A stretch of 64,000 nt of DNA from Porpolomopsis calyptriformis (lineage: Eukaryota; Basidiomycota; Agaricomycetes; Agaricales; Hygrophoraceae). Each line of letters opens with the position of its first letter. Position 1 is the stretch's first letter. Below, piece by piece: positions 20,501-33,179 of the stretch. The notes under the pieces are model-generated. The model did not search any database. It was not told where the DNA came from and saw nothing but the letters and a program-made list of their open reading frames with translations. The translations under genes and the position numbers were made by a program. The stretch is taken from positions 124,001 through 188,000 of the forward strand of contig OX621163.1 of assembly GCA_951640195.1 (NCBI GenBank), read 5' to 3'.

Positions 20501-22894
20501 ACAAGTGATCATGCCTGCTCTGCCAGTGGTTTTAGCCAACTACACCGGAATTATGGAGTATCTTCCTACAAGCGTCAGTAATCTCCAATGGAAAATAGGG
20601 ACAAGACGTACGACCAAGACCATTCCCCTCACACCTGAAGCATTTTCTTCCATGCGAACCACTCTCTGCGACATCATAAATAACCAGCCCGATCTCCTAG
20701 GCCGATTCGGGTCCTTTTTCTTTGTTGTAGATGCTCGAGGTATCAAACTGCTCTCTAAGCAGCACCACCCAACCGAGAATATATATCAGGCACTCTGTTC
20801 GATGATTCCTAACATGGACTGGGATTATATGAAGGACCGATCGCATGGAGAACTCTTGCTTGATCTTGGGATTTCATACCATCCTCCTTCTAGGGAGGAT
20901 CAGGAGCCATTGGTAGGGCTGTGGAGGTTAGATAGGATCGACGACTCGTACGACCTTATGGGGATGAAAAAAGGAATGACCCATTATACTGCCATGTTTG
21001 GAGCTTATGGAGGGAGACAGGCTGAAACCAAGTTGAAGAAAAGTCGGCTTGTACACCTTTGCTTCCGATCCAGCTACAACCTTTGCTTTGAGGTGGTGCG
21101 ACTTCCTGGCCAAACGAACTACCTATGTGATGACTGTGATGCAGTCAAGACAAATGACCGATTCATGACTAGCTGTGATCACTGGAAAAAGCTGTTTCAA
21201 TCTTCTCAAATCCAGTCATTCGGCGTTAGAGAAGAAGTTAGAGGGAGTGGGTTAGCCATTATAAAGCTTCTTGATGTAGCATCTGAAAAGGTAAGCAGCG
21301 AAATAACTGCAAACTAGAAATGTCTAATGATTGCCAGGCACAAGACTATATGTCGTCTGACCCTATCATTTGGATCAAGTCGAGCCTCTTTTTCAAGTTG
21401 TTGGCAAGAAGGCTAGCAGAGTTTCAAAACGTCCAACTACACCTTTCACGAAATCGACCAAGCAACTATGGGATGATGGCTACGCTTATCATCCACCTGA
21501 TTAAGCACACCATGGTCACGCCAAGGATAAAGCACACATTCTTGAATGATGTGTTGCGAGACCTTCGTTTCAGTTCGATAATGTGGAGGTTCGGAATGTT
21601 CTTTCTTCACGACCTCAAGTTGAAGAAAGGAGTGCTATCTCTAAGAGAACTACCGGAGGAGGATCCAGCTGAGGTTATCCAAGCGTATGGACAGTCCTTG
21701 AAGAAGCCACAGGCAACTCAAGCCAACCAGCCATATCACCTTATTCAAATGTATCAGCAAGATGCGTGCCCTTGGGGTCCTGATCCATCTTGGTCAAGAA
21801 TTCAGAAACTGTTGGAAACCGAGCCAGAGATTTTCCTTAGGGAATGGAGGTTGGATGATGACTGGGAAGCTCCTGAACTGCTTTACACAAAGCTGTTGTT
21901 TGTTGAGTTCACGCATCAGCTGTGGCTAAGTCTGGCAGAGCAGTTTGCATCAGCAGGTGTTTTACCCAAGCCAACCACAGTTCAGGAAGCAATGGAGACT
22001 TGGACGGTACCTGCGATTCAGCATATCATAGGCATTGACCATTGCCGATTCCTTCCTTCGAGCTGTGGCCTTAAAGGAAAGCTTCCTTTGAGTCACTCCC
22101 ATGATCTATCATTTTCAGCATGTCGGGCAACCTTCTTCCCTGAACAAACTATCCAGATCCCAGAGAATTCAGTCTGGAAACCATACACCCAGCCTGGAGG
22201 ATATATCTCCACTTACCACCAATATCTTGTGGATTGGGATATGGATGAAGGTGATCAGCTCTGCCGTGAATTGGACAATATATTTGGCCAGTTACAATGC
22301 CTTCCTGTAGGTGGCCTATCGAATAAAAAGGGGAAACAAGTCATATGGGGGATGAAATCAGGCAAGATCAACTTTATTTCGAATTCAAAGTTCTATCGGA
22401 TTGAAGAAATTGGGAAAGAGGTGGCTGCGCGTCCACGAACTCAGGTCCTAAAAAGGCCTCATGCTTCAAAGAATATACTTCAGAGACGACTAGATGAAAC
22501 CTTGGGGAGATCGATAAAACCACCTATTCGGAGCCGAAAGTCTGCCAAAATCTACCAAAAACGAAAGCCTCCTGTGAGACAGAAAGCAGACAACAATCCT
22601 TCAGGTTCAGAGAGCGGGAAAGAGCAACAGGTTAGGGTTACTCGCTCAAAGGCCAAGGCTGCCCAGAAAGACGAGGGAAGAAAGGGGGTGAGTGGTGTGC
22701 GGATAACTCGGTCAAGAATGAACGCTGCTAGGAAAGATGCGGAGAGAGAAGATTCAGGTTCAGGAAGACATATAGTAGGTAGATCTCAGTCAAGAGTCAA
22801 GGCTGCTAGGGAACGGGCAGATTTAGAGTCTGATTCCGATTCCGATTCATTAGAGTACACAGATGAGCCAGGATCAGAGCAATCTAGTAGCTAA
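17527..22894 (+). CDS. Very large protein with degenerate Ulp1-like domain and basic C-terminus
   Basis: Exons: 17527-17604, 17689-17847, about 17895-18038, a tiny exon V-A-K-A-W near 18090, about 18153-18231, about 18281-18430, 18478-21290 (with an internal 54-bp intron at 18999-19052), and 21338-22894. Junction phases agree; about 1,600 residues. The N-terminus is Ser/Asp-rich. Near 18770-19070 the layout is that of C48 proteases, but His becomes Gln (T-Q-R-L-A-L-F-D-Y), Asp is lost (V-F-S-H-G) and the Cys motif reads A-D-T-G-S-W, so no catalysis is expected. A D/N-rich tract (19450-19545) and two long conserved-looking regions of unknown fold follow. The tail has three basic repeats (T-R-S-K-A-K-A-A; T-R-S-R-M-N-A-A; S-Q-S-R-V-K-A-A) and an acidic end. 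A SUMO-binding scaffold is a guess. Confidence 0.65.
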
Positions 22895-22959
22895 TGTATC
22901 GATTTGAAGATTATATATTCACAGGTCTATTCTACCTATATGTGTTACACTGCTCATTG

Positions 22960-24800
22960 TGGTACCCCAATCAGTCTGCCCATGGGGATGTGGTTATTCT
23001 GGGATGTTATCACACTAATGCTATTGATTGAACATAACATGCTGATGGTTAGAGAGCTCGGTGAGAAGTTGAAGGTATAACCTCTGATACCTCTTGCATG
23101 CTAATTACGGTACCCCAATTATTCCACACATGAGGATTGGACTACTCCTGATGTTTGTAGCACCAATGCTATTGATTGAACATAAAATCCTGATGCTTAG
23201 AGGGCTCTCTGATAAGTTGAAGGTATACCCTCCCATACCTGTTGTATACTTATTGCGGCACCCTAGTTAATCCACACATGATGATTGAACTATTCCTAAC
23301 CTTTGTAATACTCATGCTATTGATTGAACATAAAATCCTGATACTCGGAGAGCTCTGTGATAAGTTGAAGGTATATCATCCGATACTTCTTACATACTAT
23401 ACCCCAATCATTCCACACATGAGGATTAGACTACTCCTGACCTTTGTAACACTAATGCTGTTGATTTAACATAAAATCCCGATGCTTAGAGAGCTCTCTG
23501 ATAAGTTAAAGGTATACCACCCCATGATATCTTATATACTTATTGCGGCACCCTAGTCAATCCATACACGAGGATTAGACTATTCCCAATGTTTATAACA
23601 CTAATGCTATTGATTGAACATGAAATCCTGATGCTCAGAGAGCTCTGTGATAACTTGAAGGTATACCCCCCCCTACCTCCTGTATACTTCTTGCGGCACC
23701 CCAGTCTATCTACACATGATGATTGGACTATTCCCAATGTTTGTAACACAGGTGCTATTGATTGAACATGAAATCCTGATGCTCAGAGAGCTCTGTGATA
23801 AGTTAGAGATATACCCCCCTATACCCCTTATATAGCTTATTGCAGTGCCTCATTCTGTCCATATATTGTCATTCCGAGCATCTGTAACACTGGTGCTATT
23901 GATTGAACATGAAATTGTGATGTTTAAAGAGGTCTGTGATAAGTTGGAGATATACTCCCCCATACCCCTTATATAGCTTATTGCAGTACCTCATTCTGAC
24001 CATATATTGTTATTCCGAGCATCTATAACACTGGTGCTATTGATTGAACATGAAATTGTGATGTTTAAAGAGGTCTGTGATAAGTTGGAGATATACTCCC
24101 TCATACCCTTTATATACCTTATTGGAGTGCCTTATTCTACCCATATATTGTTATTCCGAGCATCTATGACACTAGTGCTATTGATTGAACATGAAATTAT
24201 GATGTTTAAAGATGTCTGTAATAAGTTGGAGATATACCCCCCCATACCCCTTATATAACTGATTGCGGTACCCCAAATGGTCTATAACTTAGGATTTTTG
24301 TATTCCCCACCTCTATGACACTGGGGCTATTGATTGAATATAAAACCCAGGTTTTTAAAGACCTCTGTAATAAGTTGGAGATATACCCCCCCATACCCCT
24401 TATATAGCTTATTGCGGTACCCCAAATGGTCTATAAATCAGGATTTTTGTATTCCCAGTATCTATGACACTAGTGCTATCGATTGAACATAAAATCCTGA
24501 TTTTTAAAGAGCTCTGTGATAAGTTGGAGATATACCCCCCCATACCCCTTATATCACTGATTGCGGTACCCCAAATGGTCCATAAATCGGGATTTTTGTA
24601 TTCCCCACCTCTATGACACTGGGGCTATCGATTGAATATGAAACCCCGATTTTTAGAGCAGTCTATAGCTACTTATACTTATGCCTCCTCCTAAAACCTT
24701 ACTATCTTCCACCACGACATACCAAATGCTCTAAAAATCGGAATTTTCTGTGGGCCCACCATTAGTTCACTGTGCCTATCGAATGGACATGAAATTGTGA
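22960..24800. repeat. Tandem array, about 13 units of 141-151 bp
   Basis: Anchor CTATTGATTGAACAT (or close variants) starts at 23021, 23169, 23317, 23459, 23607, 23755, 23896, 24037, 24178, 24327, 24476, 24625 and 24776. Spacings are 148, 148, 142, 148, 148, 141, 141, 141, 149, 149, 149 and 151. Each unit also has GCGGTACCCCA-like and ATACCCC-rich parts. Unit lengths are not all multiples of three, so the open frames within it are not genes. It begins 66 bp after the large gene. Confidence 0.95.
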
Positions 24801-25160
24801 TTTATAGAGTGCAATACAATAGCTGGGCTGCATAATGGTATAAATGGAGTGTTTTACATATATCTCAAGAATGGGACCGCCGATTTTTTTAATTTATGGC
24901 TTAAACTGATTGTATTGGGATGCCCTAACGATCCCCCAAAGAATTTTGAATTAATTTTGTGCCAGCATTTTGGTCATTTTGTTGATAATGGGTCCCTGAA
25001 GTACTGAGAGGGACCGCCGACAATAGAGCTAACCGTTACCCTTCAGCCAGCTCGTGCCTAAAACCAGCCGCCAGCTAGACCGAGACCGAGCTGTCAGCTA
25101 GTACGAGAACCAGCCCACAAAGGAAGGAAGTAAAGTAAAGCCAGCTAGTGCCGAAAACCA
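24801..25160. other. Intergenic stretch with short AGCCAGCT-type repeats
   Basis: No gene. Around 25049-25150 short motifs such as CCAGCTAG and CCAGCC recur. It separates the tandem array from copia remains. Confidence 0.5.
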
Positions 25161-25960
25161 CCCGTCGACTTGTATGAGAACAAGTTCACCCACCATCCCC
25201 GACATACTATACTATTCAAAAAACTGAAAATAAACATCAAAGCTTTACTCGTGGAGAAACACTTATGGGAAGTCACGTCAGGCAACCAGCTTGCCCCCTC
25301 GTCCCCTCCCAACTCAAAACCGATCAAAGCTTTCCTCCGAAACCAACGTCTTGCCTGTGCCAAAATCATACTGCACATCGACAATCCCCAGCTCCTCCAC
25401 GTACAAAGATCTCATCTGATCTGGGACAATCTCGAACTTGTCCATCGCTCCTGAGGTTTCGGAATCCTTTTATCCATCCGCCGCCGCTTCTTCACCATGC
25501 TCAAACAAGACACCCAATCCATGCAAGCCTGGATCGCTAGTATCCCACATGTTGCCTTCGAACTTGAACCTGCCAACTTTAAAGTGCACCACATCGATCT
25601 CATCACCATGCTCACACAGGGTCTCCCTGTTTCGTACTCATCGTTTATCCTTTCTCTTGACGCTACCTCACCAGACCAACTTGAGGTCAACACAGTAATT
25701 ACCTGAGGAAGAATACCGTCACGAAATCTGACCCGTCCTCACATGCCGAACGCGTCCTTCTCTATGCTTCCTCCCAACGAAGCCGCCATGGATGAAAAGA
25801 GCGGAGACACAATATGGACGCCCGCTACTACAACCGTCAAGGCTATGGACACATTGCACGAAACTGTCCATCCCCACGAATGAACAACCTTGCCGCCGTA
25901 GCCAAAGACGACGATTCCGACCGAACCATCCAACTTTAAACGCCCCGCCGTCAAAAGGCA
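25160..25960 (+). mobile_element. Degenerate copia gag (plus strand)
   Basis: Broken frames on the plus strand resemble copia GAG: K-I-N-I-K-A-L-L-V-E-K-H-L-W-E-V-T (about 25225-25275), W-D-N-L-E-L-V-H-R-S (about 25420), M-Q-A-W-I-A-S-I-P (about 25520) and, near 25830, G-Y-G-H-I-A-R-N-C as part of a zinc knuckle. Several frame changes mean it is dead. Its 3' side meets the opposite-strand copia remains near 26000. Confidence 0.75.
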
Positions 25961-26049
25961 ATGGCCGCCCGTCACCTCTTTTCCTTCTTACTTGAAGGGA
26001 AGGGGGTGTAGATATCTTGCCGAGCGCCTACCGCTCAAGGGCCCCCTCA

Positions 26050-27980
26050 CACCAAATAGTCGGCCCATCAATTGGGTATTGGGGTCAGCTTTCCCTCATC
26101 AAAAATCACACTACGTTCGACCGTCACTGTTCATTTATCTCGCCAGAACACAGGCCTTTGGCCTTTACAAGCTTCATCAAAGAAGAAGCCTATCCAGTAG
26201 CCTTCTTTGGCTTGCTTGTCCACTTTGATAAACGCTTGTCGGCAATCCACACACGACATCCCCATTCCCTGAGCCATGAAAGCTTGGGTTTCTGACCATC
26301 ACCAACCTCAATGTGAGTCTGCCTATCGAGGGCTTTCATACAAGTTCACTTTTTTAGCCATACAACATCTCGGATAGCTCCTTCCCATAGCAATTTCGCA
26401 ATTTCCGCACGGCGCTAGCATGGAGAATCCCATGGACTCTCCCCAGTAGCATTCCATTCAGCCACTCCGTTTTCCTTTGGTGTATCATACCATGGACGGT
26501 AAGTTTTCGTTTCGTTCCATGATCATGATCAACAAGATGCCTAGTGAATTCATCCCTCATGAATTCTCCTCCTCGCTCAGAGCCAAGTATCTTCATTGGA
26601 TTGGGTTGGATTGGCGCGTTCAAGTGGGCCAACAGGTATGCTTTGCTTTATACTGCTTGTAAGCACGAAACATTTCAGCTTTCTCACGCAACAGGTCCAT
26701 GTGCGATGTGCGTTTCGCGAGTAGTCATCTGTGAATGTTACAAACCACCGTCATCCACCACCAGTTTTTATTATGGACGGTCCCCGATGACCCATGCGCC
26801 GATGAAGAAGAAGGTCTATAACACTGAGCTTACCGTGAGCTTCTCCACTACACTGTTGGCAAACACATCAGGTCCACGAACGACTCAATATAGTCCATTC
26901 GTCTTCGGCATTCATCCAATCAGGCATCCAGAGCCATCGCGAATCTCACAGTGACCACTCCAAAGGTTGTCGTGTATCCCCCATCATCGATTCGTCTAAC
27001 AGAGATTACAGTGAAAGCGAAAGCGATATCAGGGGTGTATAAAACCTCGGTAAGTTGCAGCTTCGAGGTATGATCATGTCACCTGTTCCATAGGCATTGA
27101 ACTTTTCGCAGCGTTGATCGCCTTCGGGGCCATCTCCCGATAGGTAGTAAACCTCTCCCAGTATGGTGACAGATGTCGATGTCGATGTCGGGTTGATCTA
27201 GAATCATAGAGTTCAACAACTCCATCATCATCAGGTACGGATCCAACTCCACAGTTCCAACATACAACACCAGACAACTGTGATCTCGTATCACTGCCTT
27301 GGTTTTGACTACTTGCGCTTTTCTTTCTTTCTCGGGGGTGGTTTGCCACTCAGGTAGCTAGCCAGTGCCACATCATTTTCCTTGTGGGCTTGTCATGTTG
27401 TCCCACAATTTTCTGATGATCATATTCCTGCTGAACGTACACTGTCGGGGTATCGGGATCAGCATGGATCAAGCTCCATGGATCAAGCTCCGTCTTGAGG
27501 AGGTGCCCAGACATAGATAAGTGGGAGATGTAGGTGGCGTAATTTGGGGGAAGAGAGGCAATGATGATCACTGTGGAATATTCTTCATCGCTCAAATCGA
27601 TACCAACAGCTGACAGTCCCTCCCACAGCTCCCGCATTTTGTCCAGGTGCACACGCAGGTTCCCCTTTTCAGTGCAACGAGTAGTCATAAGCTTTAATCG
27701 AAGGTTAGCCTGCACTAGGCTAGTTTTCGATTTGAATTCCTTGACTATTGCTGACCACATTCGAGCCACAGTATCCTTTCGAAGGATGACACGGATGATT
27801 GATGATTGAATCCGCTAAACGCTGTCCAACTAAGTGACGAGCAAGGTGTTCATTCATCTTGAGCCCGCTGCTCGAGAGCTTCCTGATGATGATGCTATTT
27901 TCTGTGATGGATAGGAATACGATGGAATCGAGCACTACTAGCACACTCAGTGGACCCGTGGCAAGGTAGGTCATCGTCCA
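26050..27980 (-). mobile_element. Degenerate copia gag-protease-integrase (minus strand)
   Basis: Reading right to left: GAG (about 27960-27350; L-Q-A-N-L-R-L-K-L-M-like and L-R-V-H-L-D-K-M-R-E-L-W), a damaged protease (about 27260-27100; ELYDSRSTRH), then integrase (26632-26354; LGSERGGEF and H-G-M-I-H-Q-R-K-T-E-W-L-N). The integrase C-terminus (about 26290-26060) reads G-Y-W-I-G-F-F-F and V-E-R-S-V-I-F-D-E. Many stops and frame shifts. No LTRs identified. Reverse transcriptase and RNase H are missing. Confidence 0.8.
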
Positions 27981-28320
27981 CTCGTCCTGAAACTCTCTTA
28001 TACTATCTCCTCAGGTATTCTTGGACTACGTCGATATCGATATCATGACCTGACTCCCCGAATTATTAATAATTGCAGAAAGAGATAAGGACACAGGATG
28101 CGGTGCCCAACGAGGTACAAACATCGGAATTCAAAGAGCTCCTTGATAGTTGAGAACATCATCTACGCGCGAGGGAAAAATACCCCCCTTCCTTCCAAGT
28201 CTTGACCGTCCCGAGAGTCGGCGGTATCTATTTCGGGGGCGGATGTTGTCGGAGGTTTAGAGTCTGGAGTGACATGGAAGATAGCCCACTCACCAGTGAG
28301 GGGGCAGCGAGGTTACATCA
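27981..28320. other. Intergenic stretch
   Basis: No gene or clear repeat seen between the copia remains and the NTPase gene. Confidence 0.5.
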
Positions 28321-31300
28321 CTAATCTCCTTGAATACGTTTTCGCTTCAAATTTGGTTGAATTCTTTTCGTCAGACGGCTAGCCGAGATCTCAGCCCCCA
28401 GTGCTGTGAATATACCAGAGGAATCTAGCCGCGAGAAAACAGTCATATCCAATGACGCCAAAGCATGAGAATCGGGATCTGGGTCTGTGAGATCATCCTT
28501 GATAGTGGCACGAGCAGGGTAAGCAGCAACAACACGCAAAAGGTTGTATTTTCCTTTTATATTATTTGAGCGAGGGATGGCAGCAAGACACCGCTTCAGT
28601 TTGGGCACAAGTTGGGGACGCGAAGAGAAGGAGAATGGCTCTCCGTTCTGGCAAGCCAAGTTCAGAGGGTCATCCACACCAGGATAGAGGTTCTCGCTCA
28701 CTTTATTTATATAAAATTTGTTGGGCGAAGTAGCCTTGATGGCACCTTCCACGACCTTCGGTTTGAGGTTTTCCCACAGGTAGGCTTTCACTTGGATCAC
28801 CACCCACACCAGAGTGTTGTCTGCCAACTTCAGAAGGCAAACAATATCTGGCCCCATGTTGTTATCAGGAAAAAGGAAGGTTAGACAACGAGCATCCTGA
28901 AACCAGTGCAGAGTTTCTTCTGGAGTCGTCGCATCGAACCCCAAACATGTGTTAGCCACTTGATACGATGGTTGGTCGGTAGGAAAGACTTGAATCATTC
29001 CGTCGCTACCAAGAGTCCAAGCCACGACCTCAGCCGTCTGCTTCACGAAATCGGGCATGTCACGCATTATCAACAGCTTGTCCAAAGTCCCTACTTCTTT
29101 CAATGCTCGGCTGAAGTTCCAAGCAATGTAGTCTTCGAGACCTACTGGTCGCGTTTCATTGTTACGAAGTTGGCCGTCAAGATAATGTCGTGCGTCGAAC
29201 CCCGAAGAACTCAACCAGTTCGCGGCAGCAAGAATAACCAATGGTTCGTCGGCCTTGATTTCTGAGTGTACAAAACGAGCGAATCCAAGTTCAATGAGTT
29301 CCCTCTCTTCCTCGGTCAGCAGAGGTACATTGCGGCGGATGATGTATCGAAAAACGACGCCCGATATAGTTTCTTTCAAGGCTGGCTCTATGACAGTTTC
29401 ATGGGTTAAATAAATCGAAAGGGGACGTTGTACAAAGCAAAACATACTATTGTGAAGTTTCTCAAAATCGAACCGGCCAAAAGTCATTTTGTTGTGAATG
29501 ACATCAGGGTGGACCTCGGGCTCAGCAGCGGCACACGCTGGGAAATCGGTGGGCGTGAAAGTCGTACATGCATCAATATATGCATTTAGCAACCGATGGG
29601 GTGAATGATACGCGTATTGCAACAGATGGCTGATGTATGTAGCTGTGAAACGGTACCTGTGCAATAATGGTGAGCCTAAACGAATATTGAACATGCTGCA
29701 AAAAGAAGTGCAAGCACCTTCCTTGCAGCCAATGCCAGATCCGACTAAGAAACTCTTCACGAGTATCGTTTTCCCAGGAATCTAAAGGCAAATACCTTCG
29801 CACGTACTCTTCCTGAGCCTGACGGGTATCGAAAGATCCCGTGTCGGTAAATAATTCAAAGGACCTGTGCTCCTTGAGGATACCCGATGACAACGATTCG
29901 TTGACAACCTTGATTGACATTCCTGTCCCTGAAACAATAAACGTAGCCTGAGGAAGCACCTCATGCCACACCCGCACGACCTCTCGCAGGACTGGGCGTT
30001 TCTTGGGAGTCCGCGAAGATTGATTAGTTTCGCCATCGCCATCTTCACGAGAATTCTCTTCTTCATACTTATCTTTAGATACAAACGCACCCATATGTCG
30101 AGTGGCAGCGAACTGGGCTTCTTCATCTATAGCACAAAAAAACCCCTCGGATGATGCCGACTCGGATATTAGTGCCATGATGCGGCTAAAGACAGTCTGG
30201 ATCATCCCCAGAACCTCGTTGGGAGCCCGCCTCAAACCGACTGCCGCAAATTCGTGAAAAATATCCCGTGAACATATGGCGGTGGGAGTCACTTGTAACA
30301 GTAGCTAGAGACGTTGATGATTCTGCGTTAATGTTGAGTCTATTTCATAGGCCAGTGCGAGGAACCTCTCCATGATTAGCAAACGGCTCAGTAGGACCTG
30401 TTCGAACCGGCGTTTGGCCACGACTTCATTGTGATCGCGTGCGTCGCGAAATCTTTTAGAATCACCACCGAGAAAGAAAGGTAGCAGTGAGTGAAAGCCG
30501 CTGGTGTGTTCAAGAGTGTCAGAGATGATATTTGTCACGTCCTTAGAACCAATGGTGGACTGATCGGCAACGCATGTGAAGTAAAGGCCCCAACGATGAG
30601 ATAGACCTTCAAGAATCAACCTTGTCTTGCCCGAGCCTGAAGTATTGCAGAGTAGGCTGGAAAATGCTGTCAATTATAATACATCGAAAGGAGTCTTGAC
30701 TGACATGTTTCTATTCTTCCTGAACATTCTGTCAATTCGGCCTGAAATTTCATGCTTGCCACTAGACCATCTACCAAGATCATGCAGCAGTAAGCTCGGC
30801 GAACCGTCGATCGAGGGGATCGCTAGATCTTTGAAATGAAGATCCCGGGACCAATCGAATGAGTCATCGGGGGTCCACAGGGGTAGCTTACGCTGCCCTA
30901 AAAGGTACTCCCGCAATTCTGACTCAATCTCCTCCAGAAATCCAACAATCCGCTGTTTGGTTATTGGTGACCTTTCGGGCGACGACGGTGCCTCAGGCAG
31001 ATCATCGGGTAGAAATTGCGCATTAGTCGGGGTTGTCATCTTTTTGAGCAAATCTGCAAGAGATATGGAGTCAACACAGGTCGCGGTAACAGGGTTGGTG
31101 CATACGGTGGTTACGGATTTTCTGGTATTTCTTCATTAAATGGGCTTCTTTGAGCATTATGAGAAGCTCTGGGTTGTCCGCAAGGAGGTTCTTGCAAGCC
31201 GAAGTATCCAAGTATGTCTGATCCAACGGTTGATCGTGCGCAGCATAGATATTGCGCGCATTAAGAACGACAACGGCTAGAAGATCGGCAGCGGTTTTCT

Positions 31301-31391
31301 CATCTTCCAGCTGTTCGACACTTGTATTGTACCACGGGGTAGGCAGAGATTTATCAAGCTGAGCTTGTTCCCGGTCAGTGACGTTTGTCAT
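28321..31391 (-). pseudogene. Crinkler-type P-loop NTPase fused to PD-(D/E)xK nuclease, with in-frame stop
   Basis: This belongs to the Crinkler/CR effector-like NTPase-nuclease proteins known from fungi and oomycetes, thought to derive from transposons and to act in conflict or in the nucleus. Seen: exon 1 from ATG 31391, a GTAACC intron near 31112-31051, an intron near 30700-30665, Walker A (G-S-G-K-T-R-L, about 30620), Walker B-like C-A-I-D-E-E-A-Q-F-A (about 30130), and an intron near 29715-29655. The C-terminal domain has M-G-P-D-I-V and V-V-I-Q-V-K (about 28860-28770), a restriction-endonuclease-like core. A TAG at 30307-30305 interrupts the NTPase; the frame continues unchanged on both sides and no intron of normal size removes it. 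Otherwise the coding sequence looks intact, so the stop seems recent. I do not write a restored protein. Confidence 0.72.
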
Positions 31392-31911
31392 GGGTGTCGC
31401 TAGTTAAGGAGATGACTGTTGTAGCTGTTTGAATTGCTCACGCTTTGACGTCACCGCCACAGAGTCACAGAGCAAGATCGAAAGAAGAGAATCCAACGAT
31501 CATCAACGCTGCTTCGACCTGCACTGCTCCACCCTTAAAATATGTTCACCTACTTAGGCTGCAACTTTCAAAGAGAGATAGCGGCAGTTCCTGGGCATGA
31601 AAAGGACAGACCAATATGCAGAAAATACCATACGGCGAAGGCTCGGAGCCGAAAATGTACCAACGTCCACAGAACGTCCACAGAAAGATCCAACATGTGA
31701 TGTGGCATCGTTACTAATTTAAGCGTTCGGATGGTGGCTTTGGCACGGCGAGTGACTATAAAACCAAGGCTACCGTCTGAGCATTGCGATTTAGAACTTT
31801 CTCTTCCCCGTCACTTACTCAACAAAAAATCAAAGGTGACTGTCAGTTGTTTTATCCCGCAACTATAAAACTCCTCTTACACACTCTTTCAACCAGAAAG
31901 TACTTTGCAAC
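31392..31911. promoter_or_regulatory. Divergent intergenic region
   Basis: 520 bp between the NTPase gene (minus) and the gene at 31912 (plus). TATAAAA at 31757-31763 precedes the plus-strand gene. Nothing else recognised. Confidence 0.4.
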
Positions 31912-33044
31912 ATGTCCGCACAACATGATGTTCCAGGACGAACGAGATGTTACAATGGGGATATTGATATTGTTGGGCAGCTTTGGTGGCAAGTCTGGGA
32001 GACTCACGCCTATCAAATGAGAGTTCGCCCTAACATGTATGTCTTTATTCCTCGCTCCAAGTGTCTGTCCGTTGATCTGTACTTCAGCAGCCGCACTAAA
32101 CCTGTCCGCTTGCGGGTGACAGATGCAAGCGTACAATTCTTTGCCCATTCGACCTGCCTCCGCCTCCCTGTGAAAAATGCATCACCTCTGTGGGATCAGG
32201 TTTGTTTTGCTCTTTGTCTTGTCTTACTGTGCTGATCTTCATTGTTCATGTGCGCCATAGTTTCTCCATTTCATTGGGGAATCGGTGCAGCTACCTGAGG
32301 CTGAAGGGTCACAGATTATGGCACAGAAAAACGATTCCTTTCTAGCCGATCTAGAAACAAACGTCAAAATATTCTTGATTGCTTGTGCGAGAGTTAATTG
32401 GCAAGCATGGTTTATACTAACTTCTTATTTCTACTAACTATGTTCTCTACGGCAGCGGACGCGAGTGCGACATGCTCCTGCGCCTAGTGTGGTTGTTCCT
32501 CCGGTTCCTTCTAAAACACCGCGTGCTCCATAAAACACCCCGCGAATCCAGCCTTAATCGTGCATATTACATTGCCAACATTGCTGTAGAAGCTCCCGCT
32601 TTGGTTGGAGCGATTATGACGGGGGGGGGCATTCTGTGTCAAGCGGACCATTTATTCCACAAACGCTTGACGTCATCCACCTCTGGGGGATCCTTTATGC
32701 TGGTCAAATCAATCACTCCGCTCGACATCTCTGACTTCAACCAGCGACATGATGGACAAGATCTTCCCAGTGCATTGTTTGGCGGCTCCTTCAGCAAAGT
32801 GGCACTTGACCTCTGCAGGGACCGGCAAGATACCTGGTTCTACCCCACTCTCTCGAAGGACAGTGCCACAGGTGCGTCTACAACAGACACCAGCGACGAA
32901 ATCACAATGCTCCTGGAGTCGTGCGTAGCAGCCACTCTGCATGAGGGAATGGGCATTACCGCCAAATGGGTCTACTGGGGACAGATGGCCATACTCGAAA
33001 GCTGGTGGGTGGAGGAGGAACGGGGCCTTTCGCCTAGTTATTAA
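31912..33044 (+). CDS. Hypothetical multi-exon protein
   Basis: Exon 1 starts at ATG 31912 (MSAQHDVPGR) and ends near 32199 at L-W-D-Q before GTTTGT. A second exon (about 32263-32420) continues with F-L-H-F-I-G-E-S. A third begins after CGGCAG near 32457. Its frame is unclear: one frame is Leu-rich, the other Pro-rich (A-P-A-P-S-V-V-V-P-P-V-P). The last frame ends at 33044. No domain recognised. The TATA box about 150 bp upstream supports the first exon. The later part may be a different gene. Confidence 0.4.
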
Positions 33045-33179
33045 GCCGTATAAACAAAGGATCGACCGGACCCTTTCTTTTGTACATTCCTTTTGGTGTG
33101 TGCCCTTTGTCTTTCTGCTGTAGCTACAGAGTAATCCCACATGCTACCGGATCACCGCTCACGGATGAGTTTCATGAAT

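Noticed and set aside
22960..24800. CRISPR-like array (regular repeats)
   Set aside because: Units are head-to-tail and similar along their whole length, with no conserved short repeat plus unique spacers. The genome is eukaryotic, with introns.
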